NCBI GenBank assembly: GCA_900315335.1
Contig: OMYR01000028.1
Span: forward strand, 1-64,000
Source of the DNA: an uncultured Bacteroidales bacterium
GTDB lineage: Bacteria; Bacteroidota; Bacteroidia; Bacteroidales; P3
Length of the DNA: 64,000 bases
Direction of reading: 5' to 3'
Shown here: positions 54,860-63,234 of the stretch, one piece after another
How the letters are laid out: every line of letters begins with the position of its first letter
How positions within the stretch are numbered: the first letter of the stretch is position 1
Program-made: the position numbers and the translations under genes
Notes under the pieces: generated by a model
Database searches by the model: none
What the model was told of the DNA's origin: nothing
Seen by the model: the letters and a program-made list of their open reading frames with translations, nothing else

Positions 54860-55666
54860 TTATTGCTCTTTTGCAGGGGCTGTTCCCATACGTTTAGCCA
54901 TTTCTTCCACGATAAATGAAGCAACATCGTCAGCATAGGTGTTCATTCCGAAACCGGCGTCGTAACCCAATTCTTTTGCCAATTCGTGAGTGATACGAGC
55001 ACCACCGCAACAAAGGATAAGTTTATCCCTCAAACCTTCGGCTTCCAACATCTCCACAAGTTCCGTTAGGTTTTTGATATGAACGTCTTTTTGCGTAACT
55101 GTTTGAGACACCAACAAAGCATCGGCATTCATCTCTATGGCTTTGGCAATAAATTCCTCGTTTGGAACTTGCGAACCCATATTCAAAGCCTCAATCATTT
55201 CGTAACGCTCCAAGCCGTAATGACCTGCATATCCTTTCATATTCATAATAGCATCGATTCCAACGGTGTGAGCATCTGTTCCCGTTGAAGCCCCAACGAT
55301 AACGATTTTCCTTCCAATATAATCCTTGATATATTGGTCTGTCGTTGGCATATCCATAGTGTGGGTTTCAACTTTTGGAACATGAATAGAGGTGTAATCC
55401 ACTGTATGAATTGTTGAACCATAGCAATTGAAGAATGTAAATCCCTTTGTCAGTTCTTTGTAATAGACAACAAGAGGATTTTCAAATCCCATTTTCTTCA
55501 ATAACTGTTTTGCAGCCTCAATACCTTCGTCGTTGCAAGGTACCGGTAAAGTGAAACTTATTTGAGTTTTACCGTCATTCATTGTATCACCGTAGGGTTT
55601 AACTTTCGTCAAATCCAAATTGGTGTCAAAATTTTTTTCTTCTGTTGAATATAAACCTGCACTCAT
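54860..55666 (-). CDS. kamE: Lysine 5,6-aminomutase beta subunit (B12-binding)
   Basis: 268 residues, close to the known subunit. An N-terminal dimerisation/PLP-bridging part with YYKELTKGFTFFNCYGST precedes the Rossmann-like cobalamin domain. That domain carries the base-off motif TDAHTVGIDAIMN (DxHxxG), LVSQTVTQKD, and CCGGARITHELAKELGYDAGF. With KamD it moves the 6-amino group of beta-lysine to C5 using adenosylcobalamin and PLP. Its ATG overlaps the kamD stop (TAATG), implying coupled translation and equal amounts. Confidence 0.95.
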   Translation of the reverse strand: MSAGLYSTEEKNFDTNLDLTKVKPYGDTMNDGKTQISFTLPVPCNDEGIEAAKQLLKKMGFENPLVVYYKELTKGFTFFNCYGSTIHTVDYTSIHVPKVETHTMDMPTTDQYIKDYIGRKIVIVGASTGTDAHTVGIDAIMNMKGYAGHYGLERYEMIEALNMGSQVPNEEFIAKAIEMNADALLVSQTVTQKDVHIKNLTELVEMLEAEGLRDKLILCCGGARITHELAKELGYDAGFGMNTYADDVASFIVEEMAKRMGTAPAKEQ

Positions 55667-57228
55667 TACTCTTTTCCTCCTTTACCTTTCATTAAATCTA
55701 TAAATGGATTGTAATAGTTATCTGATTTTTCAAACACACCATTTAAGCCTTTGCCACCATTACGAGGGCGTTTAATATCTCCAAAGATTCCTTTCTCCAA
55801 AGCAGAGAACAAACCTTCGGATTGCATACGCTCTAACAAATCAACAGCATCGTCCAATACCTTTTGAGCGCGTTGTTGCATAATACCGCCTTTTTTGAAC
55901 TCTATATCGTCGCCAAAATGACGCATATTGTTGAAGATATATCTTGCATTCTCTATGCTGACATAACGGTCGGACATAAAAGGTGTATGTATTGCTTCTG
56001 TCATCATACCCAACAATTGCAGGCCTTGATGAGTCATAATACCTATTTGATTAAACAACGCATCTTGAATTTGTCCTCTGAAAATATTACCTGTCATAAA
56101 CTTTGTAGGAGGCATATATTTTATAGGGGCTTTTGGGAAGATTTCACGGATTAGTTGTGCTTGTGCAAGTTCATATAGAAAACCGTCTTCCATTTGAGGG
56201 TCCATTTCAAAGGCGTGTCCCAATCCCATTTGTTCTTCCGGCATACCGGCAGCAAAAGCCAACTGTTCGTTTATAAAATCTGATGCCAAAACGGTATGTG
56301 CTTGCTCGAATGCATCGGCAGTGGTTAAATAATTGTCCTCACCGGTATTGATGATTATACCTGCAAATCCGTTAATGATACGAGAGAAGAATTGGTCAAT
56401 AAGGGTACGCTTCATATTTATATCACGGAATAAGATACCATACAAAGCATCATTCAACATAACGTCCAAGCCTTCCAAAGCACCCATTACAGCAATCTCC
56501 GGCATACAAAGTCCCGAACAATAATTGCAAAGGCGTATGTATCTGCCTACTTCTTCGCCTACTTCGTCCAAAGCCTTACGCATTATGCGGAAATTCTCTT
56601 GTGTTGCGAATGTTCCACCAAAACCTTCGGTCGTTGCACCATAAGGAACATAATCCAATAAGGATTGTCCGGTGGTACGTATAACGGCTATAATATCTGC
56701 ACCTTGTCTTGCACCTGCTTGTGCTTGGATAACGTCTTCGTAAATATTTCCCGTTGCAACTATTATATAAAGGTATGGCTTAGGGCCTTCGCCTATTGTG
56801 TCTATATAATGCTCACGTTTTCTACGTCTGTCTATGATACGTTTGATAGAAGCGTCAATATAAGGTTGAAGACTTTTCTTAGCCTCTTCTTTATCGCCTT
56901 GTTTTAATTTTGTAATATCCAATTTGCCCTCTGCAATCTGTTGAGCGATTTCATTTGGCGATAACTTGGTTTGATTAACGGCATTACCCATAATGAACAT
57001 CACGCCGTCATTTATCAATCCTTTTTCTTTGATGTAATCCACAACAACATTTGGCAAAGGCACTTGATCTTGATTAACTCCGTCGATACCCAAAAGCCTA
57101 CAAATGGTTCTTTCGCAAGTAACCGTAGAGTAGGAGGAGGCAAATTGCTCAACCTCGTCAGAGATTTGCTTAGCTAATTGCTTTCCTTTTTGGACTTTCG
57201 CAAAGTCGATACCTAATTTACTTTCCAT
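55666..57228 (-). CDS. kamD: Lysine 5,6-aminomutase alpha subunit
   Basis: 520 residues, normal for the large TIM-barrel subunit that binds PLP and substrate. Recognisable stretches are YSTVTCERTICRLLGIDGV near residue 35, YIIVATGNIYEDVIQAQAGARQGADIIAVIRTTGQSLLDYVPYGAT in conserved order, and NAGEDNYLTT-like INTGEDNYLTTADAFEQAHTV. It acts with KamE in beta-lysine degradation. The kamDE operon stands about 11 kb from kamABC and is divergent from an HTH regulator; operator-like repeats lie between them. Confidence 0.96.
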   Translation of the reverse strand: MESKLGIDFAKVQKGKQLAKQISDEVEQFASSYSTVTCERTICRLLGIDGVNQDQVPLPNVVVDYIKEKGLINDGVMFIMGNAVNQTKLSPNEIAQQIAEGKLDITKLKQGDKEEAKKSLQPYIDASIKRIIDRRRKREHYIDTIGEGPKPYLYIIVATGNIYEDVIQAQAGARQGADIIAVIRTTGQSLLDYVPYGATTEGFGGTFATQENFRIMRKALDEVGEEVGRYIRLCNYCSGLCMPEIAVMGALEGLDVMLNDALYGILFRDINMKRTLIDQFFSRIINGFAGIIINTGEDNYLTTADAFEQAHTVLASDFINEQLAFAAGMPEEQMGLGHAFEMDPQMEDGFLYELAQAQLIREIFPKAPIKYMPPTKFMTGNIFRGQIQDALFNQIGIMTHQGLQLLGMMTEAIHTPFMSDRYVSIENARYIFNNMRHFGDDIEFKKGGIMQQRAQKVLDDAVDLLERMQSEGLFSALEKGIFGDIKRPRNGGKGLNGVFEKSDNYYNPFIDLMKGKGGKE

Positions 57229-57308
57229 TTTTATATAGTGTTTTTATTTCTTATTTTTCTGAATAGACACGTCTTTTGCCCCAAAAGACATTGTTGTAAA
57301 ATAATATG

Positions 57309-57339
57309 CAAATTTATAAAAAAAATATGTACCCACAAA
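57309..57339 (-). promoter_or_regulatory. kamDE promoter (TTTG-N19-TAAATTTG)
   Basis: On the minus strand TTTG (57336-57339), 19 bp, then TAAATTTG (57309-57316), an excellent Bacteroidota promoter. It is about 80 bp before the kamD ATG. Operator-like repeats begin 14 bp upstream of the -33 element. Confidence 0.75.
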
Positions 57340-57352
57340 ATTTTGAAAATAT

Positions 57353-57450
57353 TTCATAAAATAGAAGTGTGGATATTTATTCATAAAATTGAATTTAATA
57401 CCAAATAAAATTATGAATTTAATACCAAAGTTATACTTCAAAAATATGAA
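57353..57450. promoter_or_regulatory. Operator-like repeats near the kamDE promoter
   Basis: Three copies of TTCATAAANNTGAA-like sites: TTCATAAAATAGAA (57353-57366), TTCATAAAATTGAA (57380-57393) and TTCAAAAATATGAA (57437-57450). The first is just upstream of the kamDE -33 box. A direct repeat GAATTTAATACCAAA is also present twice (near 57391 and 57415). Confidence 0.6.
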
Positions 57451-57715
57451 TATATTAAAATTTGTATTCCGATTTATGAATTTAACAAAATTGAACTACA
57501 ATAAAGGATATTTATGTTAATTAAAATTTATAAAACAATATTAAACAAAGTATTAATTCTATTATATAAAGTGTTTAGATAGCAAATAAGGAAAATAGTG
57601 CTAATATTTGTAAAATCAAGATATATTTATATAATATGTTATATACTAATAGTATAAAAAATATAAATAAAATAGAACCTTATGTGAATTATTACGTAAA
57701 TAGTGTTTGCAATAG

Positions 57716-57796
57716 TTCATAAATATGAATTTTATAAAAATTCATAAAAATGAAATAATTGAAATTAATATTTGTTAAATAATTCATAAAAGTGAA
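57716..57796. promoter_or_regulatory. Operator-like repeats before the HTH regulator
   Basis: Three more copies: TTCATAAATATGAA (57716-57729, perfect TTCATA/TATGAA dyad), TTCATAAAAATGAA (57741-57754) and TTCATAAAAGTGAA (57783-57796), the last ending 6 bp before the ATG at 57803. Binding there would block the regulator's own expression. The stretch 57451-57715 between the two groups is very A/T-rich with no other feature noticed. Confidence 0.65.
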
Positions 57797-57802
57797 TATA
57801 AA

Positions 57803-58510
57803 ATGAAAGATAGAATTAAGCAAATTATCCAAACATACGGTTTGAATGCCGGTGCATTTGCCCACAAAATAGGTGTTCCTGCCTCGACCGTTTCGTATAT
57901 TTTGAATGGCAGAAATCAACCTTCGGCAGAGTTTTTTCGTAAAGTCTTGGACATTTTCCCTGCAATCGATGCCAATTGGTTAATAATGGGCAGCGGTGCG
58001 ATGCTGAAAAATTCTTCTATTGCAAAAACCGATAAAATAGTTAGTGAAGCTAATTTACCAATCAATGAAACTAATCAAATAATTAGGGACACTAATTTAT
58101 TAATTAATGACACTAATTCAATAAGTAGTGATGTCAATTCTACGCAAGCAGATAATGATTTTGCAAATAAAGATATTGAAAAAGTAAAGACACACGAAAA
58201 ATCGATAAATCAAGGGGAGACGAATTTGTTTTCAAATTTAGAATTATTTTCTGAGCCTAATGATACAGAGAATAAAGTCGAAAATTTTACTTCGCAAGAA
58301 GAAAAAACGATGGAAACAAAATCCACAAATGCTGATACAAACAACAATTCTACGCAGCAATATTTTGGTAATCCCAATACAGATAATAAGCAAAGCGAAA
58401 TAAATATTCAAAAAGAAAATGTTCGAATAAAAAATTTCGTTAATCGAAACGTTAGATCTATTGATAAAATCATAGTGTTGTACGATGACGGTACGTACGA
58501 AACACGATGA
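57803..58510 (+). CDS. HTH transcriptional regulator with repeat-derived heptad linker
   Basis: 235 residues. Residues 1-66 are a CI/Xre-type helix-turn-helix (IKQIIQTYGLNAGAFAHKIGVPASTVSYILNGRNQPS, then a conserved NWLIMGSGAML). Residues ~80-114 are five heptads of the form IN(E/D)TN(L/Q) encoded by a tandem 21-bp repeat array. The rest is disordered, Asn/Thr-rich, closing with a basic strand (IDKIIVLYDDGTYETR). It faces away from kamDE, with operator-like sites before both. A regulator of itself and kamDE is inferred, not shown. Confidence 0.8.
   Translation: MKDRIKQIIQTYGLNAGAFAHKIGVPASTVSYILNGRNQPSAEFFRKVLDIFPAIDANWLIMGSGAMLKNSSIAKTDKIVSEANLPINETNQIIRDTNLLINDTNSISSDVNSTQADNDFANKDIEKVKTHEKSINQGETNLFSNLELFSEPNDTENKVENFTSQEEKTMETKSTNADTNNNSTQQYFGNPNTDNKQSEINIQKENVRIKNFVNRNVRSIDKIIVLYDDGTYETR
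58041..58145 (+). repeat. In-frame 21-bp repeat array inside the HTH gene (5 units)
   Basis: Units at 58041, 58062, 58083, 58104 and 58125 with cores TTAGTGAAGCTAAT, TCAATGAAACTAAT, TTAGGGACACTAAT, TTAATGACACTAAT and a weaker fifth. They are the same element as the intergenic arrays and are translated as seven-residue repeats. Confidence 0.8.
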
Positions 58511-58604
58511 TTTTCATAAAAATATTATGATTGTAGTGTCTTTTGTTGTGATATAAATTTATTCAATATTTTATTTGAGTTATCTTTGTTTGTAATAAAT
58601 TCAT

Positions 58605-58612
58605 TATCTTTG
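58605..58612 (+). promoter_or_regulatory. Promoter -7 box of the DHH phosphoesterase gene
   Basis: TATCTTTG, 24 bp before ATG 58637; a second identical TATCTTTG lies at 58581-58588. It rules out the longer ORF start at 58586. Confidence 0.65.
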
Positions 58613-58636
58613 CACATTAATTCAAAAAAGATATTG

Positions 58637-59659
58637 ATGAAAGTCAGAACAAAAGATATAACTCTGTTGCAAGAATACATAAATTCTCAGCAAAGTATAA
58701 CAATCATAACACATTTTAATCCTGACGGCGACGCTGTGGGTTCTTCTTGTGCGTTGTATCATTATTTTAATTCGTTAAATAAAGACGTGCAAGTGATACT
58801 GCCCAACTATGTTCCATATAGTTTGAAATTTTTGTTGGAGAATGTAAATCATATCGTAGCAGAGGCTGATTTCAAACAGGCACGAAAACGCCTGCAATCG
58901 ACAGATGTATTGATTATTGCCGATATGAATAACAATTCTCGTTCTGGTGATAGTTTGGAAAAGGTGTTAAATGAAATCGATTGCAAAACAGTATTGATAG
59001 ATCACCATGAACAACCTGAAAAATACGATATAAGTTTTTCTTATCCGACATCATCTTCCACTTGCGAAGTTGTATGGAACGTTTTTAACCGCTTAACCAA
59101 GAAAAAAGTTTTTTCGCAAGATATTTCCATATGTTTATATTCGGGGATTATGACAGATACAGGCTCTTTGAGTTATTCTTGTAATAATCCGGAGTTGTAT
59201 GTTGTTATCTCCAATTTGTTAAAAAGCGGAATTAAGGCTAATAGAGTCAATCAAAAATTGTTTAATACCTACACGCATTCACGTCTAAACCTTTTGGGCT
59301 ATGCCATAAGCAAAAAACTGCGTGTGTTTGAAAAACAAAGGGCGGCTTTCATATTTTTATCGGTTGAAGAATTGGATAAATACAATTATCAACCCGGCGA
59401 TTTGGAGGGTGTTGTCAATTATTGTTTGAAACTTGAAAACATTGACTTTTGTGCTTTGATTAGCGAGAGAGATAACAAGATAAGAATGTCGTTTAGAAGT
59501 AAGGACGAGAATATAGATGTCAATAAATTCGCACGCAAATATTGGAATGGCGGCGGTCATATAATGGCAGCAGGAGGCAAGAGTTTCAAATCTTTGCAAG
59601 AAGTCGTTAAAACATTTACAGGGCAAATTTATAACAATGATTTTATTGTAAAAGACTGA
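58637..59659 (+). CDS. nrnA: DHH/DHHA1 phosphoesterase, NrnA-like oligoribonuclease/PAP phosphatase
   Basis: 340 residues. DHH-domain motifs: THFNPDGDAVGSS, LIIADMNNNSRSG, VLIDHHEQPEKYD and SGIMTDTGSLSYS supply the metal-binding Asp and His residues. The DHHA1 domain ends with FARKYWNGGGHIMAAGG. NrnA-type enzymes degrade short RNA oligonucleotides and 3'-phosphoadenosine 5'-phosphate, using manganese. Start chosen by the promoter box. A 21-bp repeat array separates it from the following lipoprotein genes. Confidence 0.9.
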   Translation: MKVRTKDITLLQEYINSQQSITIITHFNPDGDAVGSSCALYHYFNSLNKDVQVILPNYVPYSLKFLLENVNHIVAEADFKQARKRLQSTDVLIIADMNNNSRSGDSLEKVLNEIDCKTVLIDHHEQPEKYDISFSYPTSSSTCEVVWNVFNRLTKKKVFSQDISICLYSGIMTDTGSLSYSCNNPELYVVISNLLKSGIKANRVNQKLFNTYTHSRLNLLGYAISKKLRVFEKQRAAFIFLSVEELDKYNYQPGDLEGVVNYCLKLENIDFCALISERDNKIRMSFRSKDENIDVNKFARKYWNGGGHIMAAGGKSFKSLQEVVKTFTGQIYNNDFIVKD

Positions 59660-59695
59660 TGAACTGATAGAAAACAAACATCACTTATTGTTGAA

Positions 59696-59779
59696 CTGAT
59701 GTTTAATAATATTTTACTGATGTTTAACACTAATTTAACAATGTTTAACACTAATTTGGCTATATTAAATAAAAATTTA
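59696..59779 (+). repeat. 21-bp repeat array ending at a start codon (4 units)
   Basis: Units at 59696, 59717, 59738 and 59759; cores TGTTTAATAAT, TGTTTAACACTAAT (twice) and a diverged last unit. The array ends 8 bp before the ATG at 59788, so it occupies the translation-initiation region of that gene. Confidence 0.75.
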
Positions 59780-59787
59780 CTGAAAAT

Positions 59788-60333
59788 ATGAATAGGATTT
59801 TTCTTGGAATAATTTTGTTGATTTTTGTGGCAAGTTGTACGAAAAAATACAATGAAGATTTTGCCGTAGGGCAAGATGAACAACAAAATCAAGCAATAGA
59901 AGCACAGAAAAAGGTTGAACAATCTTTTACCAAGGCAAATCAAATTATCAATATCAAGGAAAAAGAAAATATTCAAGCCTATATAAAACGCAATAATTGG
60001 CAGATGAGCGACAAAAACGGCGTTTATTTTCAGTTGTTGCGAAACGGTAATGGCAAACAGATTAATGATAGCAGCATAGTGAGTGTTGCTTGCGATGTTT
60101 TCTTGCTTAACGGCAATAGATACGGAGAAAAAAATCAAAAGATGACTTTTAATATTAAGGGCGATACGCAAGTGCCTTTCGGTGTTATGACGGCAGTAAA
60201 GGGATTGAAAGATAAATCAAAATTGCGCGTGATAATACCGTCAAATCTCGCCTTTACGATTTCGCAAGAGGGCGAAAAAATAGAACAAGACAATACCTTA
60301 ATATATATAATAAACATTTTGGATGTAAAATAA
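59788..60333 (+). CDS. Lipoprotein with degenerate FKBP-type domain
   Basis: 181 residues. Signal peptide and lipobox LIFVASC. The C-terminal ~110 residues follow the FKBP fold order (GVYFQLLRNGNGKQ, FGVMTAVKGLKDKSKLRVIIPSNLAF, LIYIINILDVK) but lack several typical active-site aromatics. It is first of three related proteins in tandem (next ATG 68 bp downstream). Relatives include the gliding-motility lipoprotein GldI group; prolyl isomerase activity is uncertain here. Confidence 0.75.
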   Translation: MNRIFLGIILLIFVASCTKKYNEDFAVGQDEQQNQAIEAQKKVEQSFTKANQIINIKEKENIQAYIKRNNWQMSDKNGVYFQLLRNGNGKQINDSSIVSVACDVFLLNGNRYGEKNQKMTFNIKGDTQVPFGVMTAVKGLKDKSKLRVIIPSNLAFTISQEGEKIEQDNTLIYIINILDVK

Positions 60334-60401
60334 CACGTATAAAATTAAGCGAAGCATAATAGCGAAAAATTAAATTATTCGGCAATTTTTGGAATAGTGA
60401 A

Positions 60402-61301
60402 ATGAAAAACAAGGTTAGTTATATAGTTGTTGTGGGAATTGTATCGATATTTTTGGCATCTTGTACAAGCAAAAGCGGATTTACCGATACGGAATTGGGA
60501 TTTTCTTTTAAGCGTTGCACAAAGAACGATACATCTCCGAAAGCCAAACAAGGCGATGTGATTTTTGGACAGATGAAAATACTATTAAACAACAAAAAAG
60601 AGATTTATTCAAATTACGGCTCGCCTGATAGATTGTTTGTGATAAGCAGTAATCCAAAGGTCGGCTCTATTGATGAATTTCTTATGACTTTACATCTTGG
60701 AGATTCGGCAATAATGATTGCTCCTGCCGATAGTCTTTTGCAATACACCAAAAACATAGAGACGCGTTCAGATGATAAGATATATGTTTATTTGACTATT
60801 TCTCAAATTATTTCTGCCGCAGAACTAAATGTACATGAACGTCAAACGCAAGAAAAACAGCGACAAGAGGAAGAGGCTTTGACTAATTATGTTTTAGAGA
60901 AGTATGATAGGGCAGAGAAAAAGGAGAGTGGGTTGTTTTATTTGTCTTTGAAAGAAGGTATTGGTAAGAAAGTGGAGTTTGGTAAAAGGATTTTTGTCCG
61001 TTATTCGGTAACAGATACAGCAGGCAACTTATATGACACAAATATTGAGGAGATAGCCAAAAAGCATAGCACATTTAGACCCGAAAGAGCCTATAAACCT
61101 TTTGATTTCTTGTTTGGAGACGATTCTTTGATACCGGGTTGGTACGAGGGATTGTCGTATATGAAAGAGGGAGGGCGAGCTATTTTGATTATTCCTTCCA
61201 AATTGGCTTATGGCGAAATGGGTTTTGGTCAGATACCGCCATATACTCCGCTTGTTTTCAATATTACGGTTGTTAAAGTCAAAGATGAGGAAACGGAATA
61301 G
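60402..61301 (+). CDS. FKBP-type peptidyl-prolyl isomerase lipoprotein
   Basis: 299 residues. Lipobox IFLASC, an N-terminal FKBP-like half (GDVIFGQMKILLNNKKEIYS, FLMTLHLGDSAIMIAPADSL), and a complete C-terminal FKBP domain (GIGKKVEFGKRIFVRYSVTDTAGNLYDTN, PFDFLFGDDSLIPGWYEGLSYMKEGGRAILIIPSKLAYGEMG). Two FKBP-like units in one chain. Envelope folding factor by family; second of three in tandem. Confidence 0.85.
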   Translation: MKNKVSYIVVVGIVSIFLASCTSKSGFTDTELGFSFKRCTKNDTSPKAKQGDVIFGQMKILLNNKKEIYSNYGSPDRLFVISSNPKVGSIDEFLMTLHLGDSAIMIAPADSLLQYTKNIETRSDDKIYVYLTISQIISAAELNVHERQTQEKQRQEEEALTNYVLEKYDRAEKKESGLFYLSLKEGIGKKVEFGKRIFVRYSVTDTAGNLYDTNIEEIAKKHSTFRPERAYKPFDFLFGDDSLIPGWYEGLSYMKEGGRAILIIPSKLAYGEMGFGQIPPYTPLVFNITVVKVKDEETE

Positions 61302-61365
61302 TGTTGTTAAAACAAGGATAATAAAAATAATTTTAATAAAAAGAGATTAAAAAAATATCAAGAAT

Positions 61366-62316
61366 ATGAAAAGAAAAATAATTTTAACATTGATGTTATC
61401 GGTTGTTTTTGTTACCAATGCACAAAGACACGATATAAAGTCATTTACAAAAGCCGATAACGGCGTTACGTACCAAATTCAAAAGATTAATCCGGAAGGA
61501 CAACGCATACAAGAAGGCGATTTAGTGATAGGTAAATTCGCTATTTATTATGGAGATTCCTTAGTTTATAGTAAGTTTAACAGACCATCGGAACCTGTAT
61601 TTCCTGTTTTGGCAAGAAACCAAGTTTTCAAAGGAGATTTGATTGACGGATTGAAAATGATGCATGTTGGAGACGTTACCACATTTGCTTTTCCAACAGA
61701 TTCTATGACAAAATACAATACAGGTGTGCCAAAGACATTAAAGGCAGACTATGTTTTTTATCAAGTGGAGGTTGATAGCGTTGCTTCTCTTGCGGAAGTA
61801 GAAGGAAAAGAGCGTGCGATGTCAGATTCATTGCTAAAAGTGGAGTATGAATCTATTATGGATTATTTAGCAAAAGAAAATTGGGATAAAACACCTATCG
61901 ACGGAGTATTTATTAAGCATTTGAAGAAAGGCACAGGTGCAAACATAAAAAATGGCGATAAAGTCAAGATGCACTATGTCGGCCAATTGCTTAACGGAAC
62001 GGTATTCGATTGTTCATTGGAGGATGTTGCCAAAGCCAACAATATGTATGTAGAACAACGTAAATACGAACCATTGGAATTTACGGTTGGCGAGGGTAGA
62101 TTGATTAGAGGTTTTGAAGCAGCAGCCAAACAGATGAAAAAAGGTGGAAAAGCAATAGTTTTAATTCCGAGCGAATCGGCTTATGGAGCAAGAGATATGG
62201 GTGTTATCAAACCATTTTCGCCATTGTTATTCACTTTGGAAGTTGTTGATGTAACCAAAGGACAATCGGCAACCAATAAAACTGCAAACAAGAATAAATC
62301 AAACAAAACTAAATAA
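61366..62316 (+). CDS. FKBP-type peptidyl-prolyl cis-trans isomerase, secreted
   Basis: 316 residues. A Sec signal peptide ends VTNAQ with no lipobox. The N-terminal FKBP-like half (EGDLVIGKFAIYYGDSLVYS) precedes a full C-terminal domain: KNGDKVKMHYVGQLLNGTVFDCS, an insert of about 15 residues, FTVGEGRLIRGFEAAAKQMKKGGKAIVLIPSESAYG, FSPLLFTLEVVDV. It ends in an Asn/Lys-rich tail. Likely periplasmic prolyl isomerase, third in the tandem set. Confidence 0.9.
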   Translation: MKRKIILTLMLSVVFVTNAQRHDIKSFTKADNGVTYQIQKINPEGQRIQEGDLVIGKFAIYYGDSLVYSKFNRPSEPVFPVLARNQVFKGDLIDGLKMMHVGDVTTFAFPTDSMTKYNTGVPKTLKADYVFYQVEVDSVASLAEVEGKERAMSDSLLKVEYESIMDYLAKENWDKTPIDGVFIKHLKKGTGANIKNGDKVKMHYVGQLLNGTVFDCSLEDVAKANNMYVEQRKYEPLEFTVGEGRLIRGFEAAAKQMKKGGKAIVLIPSESAYGARDMGVIKPFSPLLFTLEVVDVTKGQSATNKTANKNKSNKTK

Positions 62317-62337
62317 ACAAAAAAATTAAATAATACC

Positions 62338-63144
62338 ATGGAACTGAATTTAACTAAGCCTATCGTATTCTTTGATTTGGAAACGACGGGATTAAATATA
62401 GGTAAGGATCGTATTATCCAAATTGGAATGATAAAGGTTATGCCTGGCGGTAGAGAAGAGACGTTTAACCAATTGGTCAATCCTATGACAAGCATACCTG
62501 CACCTATCACACAATTGACAGGTATAACGAATGCCGATGTTGCAAATGCTCCTACTTTTGAACAAATTGCTCAAAAGGTTAAAGATTTTATAGGCGATAG
62601 TGATTTGGCAGGATATAATTCCAATAAGTTTGATATTCCTATGCTTGTTGAAGAATTTTTGCGTGTGGGTATTGACTTTGAAGTTGTGGGAAGAAACCTC
62701 GTTGATGTTCAAAATATTTTCCACAAAATGGAACAAAGAACATTGAGTGCCGCATATCGTTTCTATTGTCATAAAGAAGAAATCGAAAATGCCCATTCAG
62801 CCGATGCCGACATCAGAGCAACTCTTGAAGTATTGAAAGCACAGTTGGATATGTACAAAGATACTGAATGTAAGGACAGCGACGGTAAAAAATACATTCC
62901 TATCAAAAATGATATGAAAGCTTTGGCAACATTTTCCAAGGCTAACAACTGGGCTGATTTGGCAGGACACATATATTATAACGACAATCTTGTGCCTTGT
63001 ATTAATTTCGGCAAACATAAAGGCGAAAGTGTAGCAGAAGTCTTTAAGAAAGAACCTTCGTATTACGATTGGATGATGAAAGCAGACTTTCCTTTATCTA
63101 CCAAGCGTATTATCAAGCAAATATATATGTTGAATAAGATTTAA
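62338..63144 (+). CDS. DnaQ-family 3'-5' exonuclease
   Basis: 268 residues. Exo I FFDLETTGL (residues ~11-19), Exo II AGYNSNKFDIPML, Exo III HSADADIRATLEVL, the DEDDh metal and His residues. A C-terminal ~90-residue extension contains KHKGESVAEVFKKEPSYYDWMM, a small domain often found after Bacteroidota DnaQ-like exonucleases. It resembles the proofreading epsilon subunit, but the actual role (DNA repair or RNA trimming) is unknown. Terminator follows. Confidence 0.9.
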   Translation: MELNLTKPIVFFDLETTGLNIGKDRIIQIGMIKVMPGGREETFNQLVNPMTSIPAPITQLTGITNADVANAPTFEQIAQKVKDFIGDSDLAGYNSNKFDIPMLVEEFLRVGIDFEVVGRNLVDVQNIFHKMEQRTLSAAYRFYCHKEEIENAHSADADIRATLEVLKAQLDMYKDTECKDSDGKKYIPIKNDMKALATFSKANNWADLAGHIYYNDNLVPCINFGKHKGESVAEVFKKEPSYYDWMMKADFPLSTKRIIKQIYMLNKI

Positions 63145-63159
63145 GATTAGTTGAAGAAA

Positions 63160-63211
63160 TTTGCGTAAAGAATGTATCGTTTCATTAAGAAGTGTGCATT
63201 CTTTACGCAAA
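63160..63211 (+). terminator. Terminator with 15-bp stem
   Basis: TTTGCGTAAAGAATG (63160-63174) and its exact reverse complement (63197-63211). It covers the ORF start at 63172, which supports the later start for the next gene. Confidence 0.75.
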
Positions 63212-63234
63212 ACATAAAATACGACAAGAAGACT

